From positions 18,547,976-18,611,975 of the forward strand of contig CM072889.1 of assembly GCA_037013685.1 (NCBI GenBank): a DNA stretch of 64,000 nt, in the 5' to 3' direction. Below the pieces are notes generated by a model. The model did not search any database. It was not told the origin of the DNA and saw only the letters and a list, made by a program, of their open reading frames with translations. This DNA is from Acridotheres tristis. Lineage: Eukaryota > Chordata > Aves > Passeriformes > Sturnidae. The translations under genes and the position numbers were made by a program. This document shows, piece by piece, positions 13,991-26,100 of the stretch; position 1 is the stretch's first letter; each line of letters opens with the position of its first letter.

Positions 13991-15588
13991 ATCCTCTGAG
14001 TTAAAAATCAACCAACCCATTCTATGCATCACTTTCAAATCATTTTAGCCACACTAAATTAGTTTGGAGATAATGAACAACATAGAAGGGGTGAACTTCC
14101 AAATTATTACCAGAATTCCAGTGGTTCCACAGTAATTTCTCAGTAGCTTTTTGGAAGAAGCACATGAGACATGTACTCAATTCTTTCTGTTTGCAGCTCT
14201 TGGAATTCTCTGCAAACAGCAGAGTTGGGAACATAACAAAGAAACAGGATCATGTGTAAAAAGTGCTAAAACTGTTTTAAAAACAAACATAAATATTATA
14301 GATATGTATAAAAATAAGATATTTATAAATAAAAATTATGTAAAATGTTTGTTTCTTACCATAAATTTATAACCTGATAGAAGGGAAAAAGCAGCCTCTA
14401 TGTTGTTAGGAACTTCTAGATCTTTTTGTTTAAAAATAGATTTTATGTTTTTCTTTTCTTTAAAAAATGAGTCCTGGAAATTTGGCCATTAATAGCATGG
14501 CAGTTAAACGGCAGTGATTTAAAAACCCTGTGTATTCTTGTCACCTATCTGTCCTCTCTTTCAGCTAAATCCTGATTAGGGTTTCCATCAGATTTCAGGG
14601 TTCAGCACAGCTGAGTTGTTCTATTCCTCAGCCTACTGAGAAGGAGATTCTGCTGCCTCCAAGCCCCTTTTCTCTATCAGAATGTGCTGTGAGACCTTTC
14701 CTGGCATCTGACTCTCTTTTTCTATTCTGAAAGGGCTTGTCAGGCTACAAGATGTCATGCACCAAGTCATTAAATTTCCTTTTTTTGTGCCTCCAGCTTG
14801 GAAGAAGGTTTATGCAGCAACAACAGTCTGTTTTTCTTTGCATTGTTGGGGTTTTTTTGCCTATTTATTTGTGTTGTGTTTCTGCCACAGTGACTTAATT
14901 TGTGCAACTGACAGTGTTGTCTCACCCACCTTCCTGCTGCCAGCAGGAAAGGAATTAATGCCTGGCACTGATGGCTGCTGGTGAGTATGTAAGGCTAAAC
15001 TCTGGTTTTATTTAACTCAATTTTATTCTTTCTGTTCTGTCCTCTAGGATTGGCATTAATGTCCCACAGGCAAATGAAATGCAGTGTTCCAAAACTACTT
15101 ATTTGCTATGTGATTTATTTGCTACATAAATGTTTTTCATTCTTCTCAACCTCTCAGCAAGCAACCCATAGCTGGGGTTTTGTTGTTTTTTTTTTTTTTT
15201 GAGAAACAAGCAAATGTTATGTTCTTACATAAAGGAAAAAAGGAAAGGTCATGTGGACGGAGGGGGAAAAGGAGAATTTCACACACTGCCGATTTCCCTG
15301 ACCACTCAGAGCTGTGGGGATGAAGGGATGGAAGCCTCAGTCTCAGTGGGATGCCCTCTGCCATTCCTGGGTGGTTACACTCCCCAGCAGCTCCTAGGTT
15401 ATTCTCAGTAAAAGTTTCTCGATTATTTTGAATAAATAATTCCAAATTCAGTGTGGGATACGGAGAGGAAAGCTGCCAACAGTCCTGCTGGTAAAGACTC
15501 TCAAGAGGGGTCTTGGGAGATCCAGATTAAATCTCTAAAGCAACAAATATTAGCAGAAGAAGGATTAATTCAGAGTAGTAATTTGATG
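13991..15588. other. AT-rich unique non-coding DNA
   Basis: No gene or repeat family is recognised. It includes A/T-rich stretches near 14,270-14,370 and a T-run near 15,187-15,200. The DNA just before 15,589 is ordinary and forms the flank of the SINE. Confidence 0.55.
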
Positions 15589-15714
15589 TGATCACAGGGT
15601 ATTCTGAGTGGGAAGGGACCCACAAGGATCAAGTCTCACTCTTAAGTGCATGAGGATGAAACCCACAAAGCCTGGAATTATCCCCATGCTCTAACCAGAT
15701 GGGCTAATGTGGCC
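15589..15714 (-). mobile_element. tRNA-Ile-derived SINE with CR1-type tail (TguSINE1-like, diverged)
   Basis: Read on the minus strand, the element starts with a tRNA-like head (15,714 down to about 15,646) that follows the layout of tRNA-Ile. It has a GGCC start, an A-box-like TAGCCCATCTGG (15,695-15,706), then GGTTAGAGCATGG and a TAAT anticodon-region core. A degraded B box, GGTTTCATCC, lies at 15,654-15,663, where the canonical tRNA box is GGTTCGATCC. The rest is a CR1-like 3' tail containing GATCCTTGTGGGTCCCTTCC and ending CAGAATACCCTGTGATCAC. A tRNA-Ile head joined to a CR1 tail is the known design of the passerine SINE TguSINE1, which is mobilised in trans by CR1. The two B-box substitutions and other mismatches suggest an old, transcriptionally dead copy. 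The family name is from memory. Confidence 0.75.
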
Positions 15715-16019
15715 ACTGAAACGTGAGACATTTCTGATCTAATTTATATCAGAGAGTTTGGGGTTGAACTAGGCAAAACTTGCCATGAAAAAAAAGCAAA
15801 ATAATCCCGAAGAGCTTTTTCCTTTTCCCTCTAGTGCAGGATGGGGTAAGATAAACCAGACAATGCACAAGGAGTGAGCTACTAACAAACCAAACCAAAG
15901 AGGTGACTTGGATTTTCTCCCTTCCCTAACTAATGCCATCACCCAGTTCCCTCTCTCCAGCGCCTGGGATACTGGCAGCTTTAACTGAGATGTGTTTTAC
16001 AATCCATTTCCACCCGCTG
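15715..16019. other. AT-rich unique DNA flanking the SINE
   Basis: I see no gene or additional repeat. A clear target-site duplication of the SINE is not visible, as expected for CR1-mobilised elements and an old copy. Confidence 0.5.
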
Positions 16020-16420
16020 TGAGCCCATTTTGTGTCACCCACGAGGTTCCCCCCGGGCACAGCAGAGCCAATCCCCCAGTGCAGAATCCTCAGAGCCCCC
16101 AGCACCCCCCAGGCAGCACCAGCAGGCAGGAAAAGTGCTGCTGCTGCACTTCCAGCCCAAAGTGAGGAGCTGGAGACACCATCCAGGGGCTCCTGCTGGT
16201 CCCCCGGGCCAGGAGCTGTGTCCTGATGGCAAGGGCAGAGCTGTGACTGTCCCAAAGCTGATGTGACAACACAAGGGGACAGGTCTGCAAGACTCGGCTC
16301 AAGTTTAAATCTCAGCTGACAGGCTGAGGAGAACTGCACCACAGGCAGCAGGGATGGGTCAGGCTCTGGTGGTGATGGGACATCACACTGTGAAGAACAG
16401 CACTGGAGGGGGGAATCTTT
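16020..16420. other. GC-richer patch without a recognisable gene
   Basis: This C/G-rich segment contains CCCCAGCACCCCCCAGG-type runs. It has overlapping open frames on both strands, the longest at 15926-16444 (minus, 172 codons). Several frames being open together at one place reflects composition, not coding. No domains, splice pair or CpG clustering are visible. Confidence 0.5.
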
Positions 16421-19400
16421 AACATCATTGAAAAAAAAAACCAAAAAAAAAAACCCACGGCGTCTTGTCTTTAATTCAGGAACGTGATTAGAGATTCAAC
16501 AGTTGCCTCTAAGGTGACACACTGGAAAGGCTTGCTAAGGATTATACAAGGCACACACACACAAAAAAAAAGGTCAAAAAAGAAAGATAACTTTTTTTTT
16601 TTTTCCCAGGGCATCTAGGTAATGCTGAATAAAGACAGAGCAGCAAACATAGAGGTTGGTAATTTATAATATAAGACAATGGAATGACATGATTCTTCAA
16701 TAAACATATTATCTCTAACACTAGAATCAATTAAAAATCAAGGTTAAGTGAAAAAAGATTCAATTAGTATGCATTAAGAAATAAAAAAAATCCCCTAGAA
16801 ACTCCACATTCACACAAAATAAAATTTCTTGTGAGAATAGATTGATTCCCTTCTAACTTTTACTGCCAAAGACAGAAAACCTCTGGAATATTTGAAGAGT
16901 TCAGTGCACCTAATTATGAGTTTTTGAAGCTACAAATCCTCACTGTCCAGCAGACAGTAACCAAAGATTCGAGGCTTTTAATTATTCCAAAAAATTCAAG
17001 ATGGTAAGCCTGTCATCTCTGACAAAGAGAAGCTGAGGGAAGAGCAGCAAGTCAAACCATGATTTAAGACGAGCCCATTTTTAAAATGAATTCCCTTTGG
17101 AAAAATTCTGACAAGTTTGAATAAAAGGGAAACAAATTTTGAATTACAAATAATTATTGCTTTGGTTATTGAGGTTGATTTTGTGACTACAATGTGTTCT
17201 CGTCTCAGCTTCTAAACTGACAATTACTCAGCTGAAAAGCAGTGTCAGCACAGAGATATGATGAGCACTCCAAAGCCACCCAGGCATTTCAGAGCAGATT
17301 TCCCTCTGCTGTGCCTCTATTCCCCCTCATTTCAGTTCTAAAAGAGTGAAAAAAAAAAAAAAAGTTTAATTTTCTTAATTGCATGTATTATAAAAACTTC
17401 CACAGCAGCATCACCAGTGAGAAAGGAGAAAAGCTGGAACACCTTCACGTGCAGAAGCACTGGGCTCATTCGTGAATGGCTTCAATATCTGCAGAGGTTT
17501 TTATTTAGTGGACTGATTTCCTCCAGTTGAAATTGTTAAAAAGCTTTCACCCTTTCTTCATGGGTCAGCACAGAAGGCAGGAGGAGACCAAGGTCTTACA
17601 CTGCCCCTTCTTCTCTGTCTTTTCTGTCCCTATGCATAGGCCACGGGAAAAGGGTTGACTGATGGACCTTCCTCCAGAATATTGGGTTTTTTCACTTAGC
17701 TGAACCTCCCAAAAACCCCTTCTGGTGGAGCTTTTCCCCTGTCAAGTTCATGCAAAGGAAGTCAAGCAAACTTCTCACTGCTTATGCCACCCAGCACTTT
17801 ATAAAAGGGGATTTAGGTTTTGACAATTAAAAAAATCTTGCTGACTAATTGATATTCTTGTGCTAGCCTATAACATAAGTAAGAATGTCTTCCCAATAAC
17901 AATTTCAAAAATAATTTCTTAGGGCTTGATTTCCAATTCAATCCAACAGTAAATCTAGTAAGAAATTTATATGACTTAATTTAAAGCATCTAATTGAATG
18001 ATTTAGCTTTGTGTAGATGTAATGAGCCATTTCATAAAATCAATAACATTGTAAAGTATAAACTAAATTATTATAAATGAAGGCAATAAAAAAAGAGCTC
18101 CTCTGTATTAGGCAGGGTGACACTTGATTAATGGGTTATTATTGCAGGTTGCAGCAGAGCAGGCAGAAGAGACTGGGGTGATATTTTCAGAGGTGCAAAG
18201 GTTGGCTGCCCAGCATGCAAACAACATCCGTGCTGGGAGCCCAAATTCCAGACCCAAAAATAAATTCCCAGCAACACCAACTGAAGGGGTCAGTGCTCTC
18301 CAGGAATTAAACCTAAATACCTCCTTAAAACACACACAAACTTCCTTCTGTGCATGAGGAACAGGTTTAGAATATTCTTATTTAGACAAATTCAACGTTA
18401 TTTGCTAACCAACAAAAATGAAGGGCTCGAAATTTCCTCCAAAAACGACCATAAAAGTGGGACAAGTGCAGGTGGCTTCATACACAAGATGTGACACCCA
18501 TGTGCCCCCACAGCCACACATCTCCAACAGGATAAAAAAAGAGTCACAAGTTCTGGGCCAAACCAGTAACTTCAATATTTAGGAATGCTGTGTCTGTTCT
18601 TCTTGCCTTTGCTAAAGTGCAATATACTCAGAAGTTTTCAGAAATACTTGATTAATTACATGGATGGAATTTGATTTGCAAACATGCAAAATAGTACCAT
18701 ACACTTACACCGATATTTCACTCCACAATAAAATTCTAATAAATACAAATACACATTAGTATATGGGCACATATGTATGTCCATATCAATAATGTAAATT
18801 ATATTGGCACATATTTCATACAGAAATATGTTCTATATTCCATACTTTATGCAACACACAATTATAAAATGCAACAATATAAATACAACAATGCATCAGA
18901 TAAAATATGACATAATAAATATAATTTCTATGTTTCCTGTATATGAAATATGTTATATACATATAAGTGTGTACATTGACTGTCTGGGCTGGAATAGCTG
19001 CAGCTCTTTTGGGCTTAGAGTTAACAGATTAGAGAAAGACATGAGAGGAACTATATTATTTTCATCATATGATGAATGAAAACAAGAAAGAGCCTTTCCT
19101 TTGGTTTCTCTCAGTGATTCCACACCTCCAGAAACAATCTGAGGACAATCAAAGCAAAAAAAAAAAAAAAAAAAAAAAAGAAATCTTTTTCTTGCAAGAA
19201 AATGCATTAACGAAAAGAAAGATCTTTTAAATAAAAACCCCACAAATGTCAAAATTTCGACCATAAGCAAGAAAAACCCAAACAAACAAACAAAAAAAAA
19301 AACCAAGCCAGGATCTCCCCAGATTTCAAGCATTGTCCTCGAGTTCACTAATCCCAGCATCATTTATTGCCCTGCAGAACATACAGTGGCTCATGCAAGA

Positions 19401-20671
19401 GGAATTGCCCTCCAGAACAGCACACACAAAAAAAATCCATCTCTCCCACCAAAGATTTTGGCTCCTGCACCAGAGCATCTCTGACTTAAAACATCCCACA
19501 AAATGCAAACTCCAACACGCAGTGGAACACAGCTGTGATGAAGAGAAAACAAGAATGCCCCAGGCAGGAAACGTGTTGATCTACAGCCCTGCTTGGGCAG
19601 CGCAGAGGAACAGGAAAAACAAAAGCACAGGTCAGCCTCAGGCCCCAATGGATTAATAGAGGGAGGCAATCAATGATCTGAAAAAAACCTACGTGCAAAA
19701 ATCAAGCCACATGCTCGCTGAGCTGCAGATTTATAGCGAAATCCAGATCTTAAATTTGCTCTAAAATGGCCAAATGATGGAGGGCAACAAGTCTTTTCCA
19801 AAGGCAAGAGCAGCACCCCTGCTGTTATCCCTGGATAAGGCAGGGAAGGGAGACATCTAGCTGCTGAAAGGCCGTCAGCAGGAAAATCCAAATTTAACAG
19901 CAGCACCCCAGAGTTGTGAAGCCTGACCCCGTGTGTGACAGCTCCTGGGACAGCTCTTGGCTGTCACACACTGCGGAGCCAGAGCAGCAGCTCAGGAGGG
20001 AGGGAGGGATGAAAAGGCAATGGATTTTCAGCAGGGAAGATAAAAAGTGAAGGATTGCTCATCTCTGAACCGGAAGAGTGGCTTTTGCTTCGAAAACTAA
20101 AAGAAAGATTGCCTTCCCTCACATGAGTGACGGCAGTCAGGAGCCTGGCTGGACACAGGAGGAGGAAAACATTCTTTATACTGCAGGGCACTGATGGCCT
20201 GTGCAGAGAGATAAGGAGAACCTGGTCAGCACAGCAGCTCAAGTCCAAGCAACCCACACAGGCAGCTCTGCCCACTGTGGGACACACAAGTCAGGCTGAG
20301 AACAACATAAAGAGTGATTCATTCGGTCCCTGACAATTCAACGAAATATTTAAGCATGTATTTTCCAGGGGAATTTCCTCCTGAGCATCTCCCATTTTAT
20401 GCAAAGCAGCTTTTCCAAGTGGAGATTTCTGTCACTTTGTGTTGATCAGAGGCTGCATTTTCCCTTGGGGCTCTCTCAACAAAGCCCAAGGCACAGGGGA
20501 CAGGCAGGGCAGTCACTGACACCTGGCTGTGTGTCTGCAAGGAAGGAGGGAGAGGCACACAAAATTCCCTACAAAATACCTGTTCAATCAAATGTTGCAT
20601 GTAAGCAAAGCCTTATAAAAGAAAAATAAAATCAGGCCTCGTTGCTATTTCAGCTAAACTTACAGCTAGCC
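16421..20671. other. AT-rich unique non-coding DNA with A-tracts
   Basis: Contains A/C tracts at about 16,430-16,457, an A-run near 17,349-17,363, very AT-rich DNA around 18,690-18,970 and the A24 run at 19,156. A modest GC rise lies at about 19,920-20,320. No gene or known interspersed repeat is recognised before the LTR candidate. Confidence 0.55.
19156..19179. repeat. A24 homopolymer
   Basis: Twenty-four consecutive adenines. No gene-like 3' end or target duplication surrounds it that would suggest a processed retrocopy tail. Confidence 0.95.
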
Positions 20672-21023
20672 TGTTAAGTCCCCATAAAAAATTAATTCTA
20701 AGAATGAAAATCAGTTTGCATAACAATCTATTCTTGTGGAAAAAAAAACAGGTTGCACCTGCAAAAACAAAAATTCTATCCCATAAAAATCTATTAAAAA
20801 ACCCAAAACTATATAAAAATAGAAAAGTCTAATAAACATGTACAATAACCCTCACCAACCAATAAGGTGAGTTTCACTAGATCACTGACCAATTAGATTC
20901 AAACACAATACCTTCTGATACCATATAAAAATGAGCTCTGTACAATAAAATTCAACTACTCTGCACAAAAAAACCCAAGTATCTCATCTCATCTGATTTC
21001 TATATCTGATGCAAAGCTGACAA
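20672..21023 (+). mobile_element. Probable solo LTR of an endogenous retrovirus (non-coding)
   Basis: The segment shows the order of signals of a retroviral LTR. It begins TGTTAAGTCCCC and has two CCAAT words at 20,859-20,863 and 20,889-20,893. A TATA-like CATATAAAAA follows at 20,922-20,931, then AATAAA at 20,944-20,949, close behind the TATA box as in short-R avian LTRs. A possible end lies near the CA-rich run at about 21,010-21,023. The roughly 350-bp length fits avian ERV LTRs. No primer-binding site, gag-pol-env remnant or second LTR is seen, so a solo LTR is the simplest reading. The exact 3' end and target duplication are not resolved, and the family is not identified. Confidence 0.5.
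20922..20949 (+). promoter_or_regulatory. TATA box and polyadenylation signal inside the LTR candidate
   Basis: CATATAAAAA is followed within about 20 bases by ACAATAAAA. In compact avian retroviral LTRs the TATA box and AATAAA are similarly close, with a short R region after the signal. Activity in this genome is unknown. Confidence 0.4.
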
Positions 21024-24000
21024 CAACAACCAAACACTGGAAATAGGGAGATACCTGTGACCTTTTCCAAAGTTTAGGATATCTGTTGTTGACAATGATT
21101 CTATTCAATGATGATTGAAAGGATTTTTCATATCTGATGTACTGGTATTGGTACAAGCATCAGCAGTGTTAATCCACATCTTCAGTTCATCATTTATTTT
21201 CCTTTAGGAGATTTGAAACACATTTATCTTCCTAGACTTTTTGTACATTTGGCATTTTTGGGGTACATTGTGCTAAGCACTTTTAAACGCCAGGTTTGGC
21301 CCTCTTAATGAACTCCTAATGCTAAGTTAGAACCAAAATGATCTATGAAAACCAGTTTGGTTGTGTCTATAGCACGTGAGGAGAGGTTTTTAAGGATCAA
21401 AACTTTAGAAATTGTAGAGGCTGAAAGGCCTCTGTCTGAGAAGTTTGCAGGTATAAAAGTGTGAGTTCCCAGAAATTGAAGAGAAGGAGAGAACAGACCA
21501 CAGAGCTGCTCTGGGGGCAGCTGCAAAACCCAATTCCAGGACACCAAACAGCCCTGTAAAGGGGAGGCTGCCACAAAACGCAGCATCCACAGATGAAAAA
21601 AGAAAATAACATATGAAAAGTCCACAAATTAAGGTGTCACTGCAGATCTTACAATCCAACAAAGCCTGAGAACAATATTAGGTGATGCACAAAGCATCTG
21701 ATTTGTGGTGAAGGACAATTCCCTTCCACAGAGTTCTGCTGTGGACAAGTGTAAAGCAGATTGTACATTTAAGAATAAAAAGCCTGATCTTGAAAATAAC
21801 TAAAATGCCAAAGACGATGAAGAATGCCAATGACAGAAAAACTAGAATGCAAGAGCTCTTCCAGCCCCAGCCCCGTGGCTTCAAACACTCCTCATTCTCT
21901 CCCCAGACAGAAGCTGCATTTCTTTACCTCAAGCAGAAAGTAAGAATAAATAGGAGTTAGGGAGGGGGAAACAAGAGAAGTAATTTGCCTAAGAGAGTTA
22001 AATGAGATGACTCTGGTCTATTTTCCTTTGTTATTCCATGCCTAATGAAGTGTCTGGGTAGTTGGAACAGCTCCTGCAGCATGATCTGATTGTTGTAGTT
22101 GCCTGTTTGTTTGCCGTGAGTTATTGTTTTATTTGGCTCTCATTCCGGAGCTGTTTCCCTGCTCTGTTGGGCAGACGGATGCTGCTGGATCGTGTTTATG
22201 AGCTGTAAATGATTGGGGAGCTGCTTCTCCAACATAAGAGATTATGAGAGACAGAGAGAGGGGCTGTGCTGGGCAGAGCACAGACTGCTGCAGCATATGA
22301 TGGTCTGTCTGTGTCCAAAACCCAGAGCAGCATTTGAATGCACAACTGAGTGCGTTGTTTGTTTGTTTCTCTTCCAAAAGCAAGTTAGTTGGTCAGTGAA
22401 CTCTTAAAATTGCCCCATGTCCTTCATACCAAGCAGCATCTTGAAGGATCCAGCATGGTGAGCATCAGTGCCTCCAACAGGGGCTTCCTGCAGCCACTTG
22501 AATGTGCGTGGGGGAAGTATGACAAAGAGATTTCATCTGCCCAACTGTAGCTTCTGGCTTCCTGTTTTGAGTTATAATCAATATTTTCGTTTATGCCTGA
22601 ACAGAACATCAATCACCTAACACCGTGCTCTATAAATCAAATCTTGAAATTAAATTCTCGCGCTTCGCTGCAAGTACGAATGGAATATTTTGTGATTGTC
22701 CAGTGCAAATCTGTAAAAAACTTTCTGGACTGAAGAAGATTTTGGAAAATTTACTTATCCCTTGGACTTTTCAGCTTAAGTTCCTTATTTCTTTAACTTC
22801 TTTAAAGCCACATAGGATCACAGATAGTAACAAAATATTCTCTGAGCTAAGGAAGGGGGCAAGGGGAAACCGAGGGGGAGGAGAAAGGTTGTGCATCTTT
22901 CACAAAAACAGGAATTGCAAATGCCAGACCAAAAATCTGGAACCTAAACATCAAAATCCCAGCATGCACCCAAGCTCTCCATTAGAAAGTAACTTCTGCC
23001 CTCTGCTAAGGGGATTAAAAATCTGCAATAGCACTGAGGGCTAAAAGATTGTCCTTTCAGTTCTCCTCATGTTAGGTGTTATTAACAAGGATCTTTTGTG
23101 ATTCTCCTGCACAAGGGCACTACAGCAAATTCCAGTTCATTATTTAAAGCGTTTTCACCTGATTTCAGGAACACTGAGAGCTCAGAAATTCTCCCGAGAA
23201 ATCTCTCTCCCAAGAAACACTTCATTGCAACCATCCTTTCGAATAGGAAGGCTTATGCTATGATGCATTTTAGGCACAAAACAGAAAAACAAAGATTTCA
23301 TCAGGAGAAACTATGTGAGAAAACAAAGATATTAATGTAATTTTAAAGAGGTCTTAGGGTACCACAATGCAGAACATCCAGTCATCACCTACTGCAATAG
23401 TAACTCTGCTATTTCTTAAATTATTTACAGTTTAACATTCAAGTTCCTTAGGAGCTCAGAACTTTGCTTTGTATAAGTTGGGACAAAGGAGTTGGAAAAA
23501 TGAAGTAACAAACAGTGGCAAGATTTGTATGACAATTTCCTTCCCCAGCCTCTGTGAATGAAGTATTGCTGCTTTGGCATGGTAGGGAGCCAGGAATCCT
23601 TGGATATAACCTCAGGGATACTTTGGCCAAATCCTCCCTTTCCCACACTGGCAATCTCCTACAAGATCAGAGTTACTGGGACAATCAGTTATCCTTGGGC
23701 CTGTCAAATAAGTGTTGAGGAAAAAAAAAAAAAATCTATCCGTGAGAAACCAAAGGTACCTACACATGGATAGCCCAGCTGATTTTCTCACTCCACCAAA
23801 GCTTCCCAGCCCTGCTTGTGGGCATGGCAATAGAGACAATTCCAGCTCTGATCTTTACTGCTGTTTGAGGTTTCAAACACATTTGCTCAGCTCTGCTGTG
23901 TCCCAGAATAAAACCTTTCATTTGGTTTTCCTGCTCTCTGCTCCACGTGGGCACAAAGGCTGGGAGCAGCTGCAGGGTCTAAATGAACCAGGCTGAGTTA

Positions 24001-25470
24001 GGCTTGGGCTGGGGCTTTGCCTCCCCCAGAGCCCTGGGCTGGGGAACACTTCCAAATCCTGTGTAGGGCCAAGCACCATCAAGAGTTAAGGCTACAAGGC
24101 ACCTGCAAACCCAGTTGGATGGGCTGGCTGTGCTGCCAGCCCCTGCCATCCATAAATTCCACTCCTGCACACGATATTTCAGGCAGCCACTGAAAAACGG
24201 GTGACACAGTTGGTTTCACTGGCAGAGCACACAAGGTTTTATTTGTCAACAAATGGGTTTCATGATCCATCATTAACACTTGATTGATTGGCCCAGCACT
24301 TTGGCAGGGTGGTTTTTTATCACACTTTTCTGCAGCAGAATGTATTTCAGGAACTGTCTTACACACTGATTTGCTGGCAGAGGCTGTGCTGGCAGAAGGC
24401 AGAATGTTTCCTTGCATTCTCTGCTGGTCAGTGTGAGAGCGTGGAGTGGATAACGTGAGGGACTACGTTATGGCTTTACATCTGTTTTTGTTATGATCAG
24501 ATCTGTTCTGCCTCTTATGACAACAAAAACAAGTCTCATTTTGTTTCCTCGCTCATCGAAGGCAATCCAGATTCTCAGTTGTAAAAAAAAAAAATTAAAA
24601 AAAAAAAACAACTAACCAAAAAAATGCCCAGCCCAACTAACCGTTCTATAACCCAGATTTTAAATATTCATCTTTACACTTTTTCCATCTTTCTTTGTGC
24701 AATAAATACATTCAATCAGAAGAAAAATACACTAACTCACTGTGACAGATTGGACTCCATCTGTCAAGATTTCATGTTTGATATAGACTGGAAATTGTAG
24801 ATAAAGGGGAAATATTCAGGTACTGTTCTTTCAATGAATGTCCCGGAGGGAGATTAAGGGAATGATAAATTGGTTATGGTTACACCCTGAGCCAAACCAT
24901 TGGAAGCCTAATTAGAATCCAGAAGGATTGCAGCCAGGAAAGACAGATGCAGAAAAGAAGAGAGCTATGAGGAAAAGGATTTTAGTTTCAACTGGGACAG
25001 AACAAATGTACAAATGACCTAAAGTATTAGCCAGGAAAGAGTATATTTTGTCATCTTGTTACAGAAGATGTTCCTGCAATGAACATCCTTGCAGGATCCC
25101 AAAAATCCTACATTCAATGAAAGATATTTTTGAAATAAGAAAAGTAAGAGGAGGTTTGCTTAAAATGCATTCAAGGGACTAATAGGAATCCACCAACTTA
25201 TTTTAGGGTGAAAATTAGAATCCAGAACACTTGCCTTATGACAGCATCCTGCATGATTTTGAACAATTAATTTAATTTACCTGAGTCTCCTTGTGTGCTA
25301 AGAGTCTCCAACGTCTTTTTCTGGGGGGAAAAAAAAAAAAAAATATGACAGCAAGGAACTGTCCCAATACTGACAGGGACTACAAACAACTGGAGACACA
25401 CAGCGACTTTCACACTAAGAAGAAGGAAGTGTCTTCAGGTGAGAGCACGGGAACAAATATTAATTCCACC
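21024..25470. other. Unique non-coding DNA
   Basis: No gene or known repeat is recognised. The stretch at about 22,010-22,260 is compositionally balanced and lacks low-complexity tracts, so it is a candidate for conservation testing. An A-rich tract lies at 24,583-24,609. Open frames are short and domain-free. Confidence 0.55.
24583..24609. repeat. A-rich low-complexity tract
   Basis: Two A-runs are separated by TT, giving a simple A-rich sequence. Confidence 0.9.
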
Positions 25471-26100
25471 TAATCAAGACAAAGCCAAGTGCCCGACAAA
25501 GAACATTTATGCAAAGTGACTCTGGCGTGCTGCAAGGATGCAGGGACTCGGTGACAGGCCAGCAGGGCCAGCAGAGGCCACCGTGCCCCTGGGGTGATGC
25601 TGACAGGACAGAGGGCAAGCCCAGCCGATGGGCTGAGCTGAATGCACGACTGGATTTTAGCCACGGGAAGCTCGGTCAGGAGCTCAGCACATGCCAGGGC
25701 TGCAGGAGCAATCCCAGAGCACAGAGTGACACCCTGAGAAACTCTGCAATATCCTGGTGCTGAATTTCTCACAGCTCAGAGGGTGTCACTCCGGCCCGAA
25801 CAATAAAACCTGCAGCACAGATTGCATCTAGTTTTCCCTTCAATTCTAACAGAAAATCCCACAACCACGACAGGAATCATCCAAAAGGAGTGTGGAATAG
25901 ATTCTGCTCTGTTAAAACAAAGGGAAAATGAAGACCCTGGCTATTGGGTTGATGAGAAGAGCTGCCTGCAGGAAAGGTCACCAACACCTCTCCCTGGTTT
26001 GATGTTTGTCACACTTTGCCTTTGGCTCTCTGAGTCTGCTCAAAATCTCGACCTTCAGTCACTACAGCAGCCCAGGAGCACAGGATTAAATAAATAACCT
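25471..26100. other. GC-richer patch without a recognisable gene
   Basis: Open frames occur on both strands over the same bases (25470-25772 minus, 25509-25763 plus), again a composition effect. No domain, CpG island or convincing splice-site pair is seen. Confidence 0.5.

Noticed and set aside
15646..15714. Functional tRNA-Ile gene on the minus strand
   Set aside because: Both promoter boxes and the stem pairings are degraded, and the head is fused to a CR1-type tail. It is a SINE, not a tRNA gene.
19156..19179. Poly(A) tail of a processed retrocopy
   Set aside because: No gene-like sequence or target duplication lies upstream. Processed retrocopies are also rare in birds because CR1 does not use poly(A) tails.
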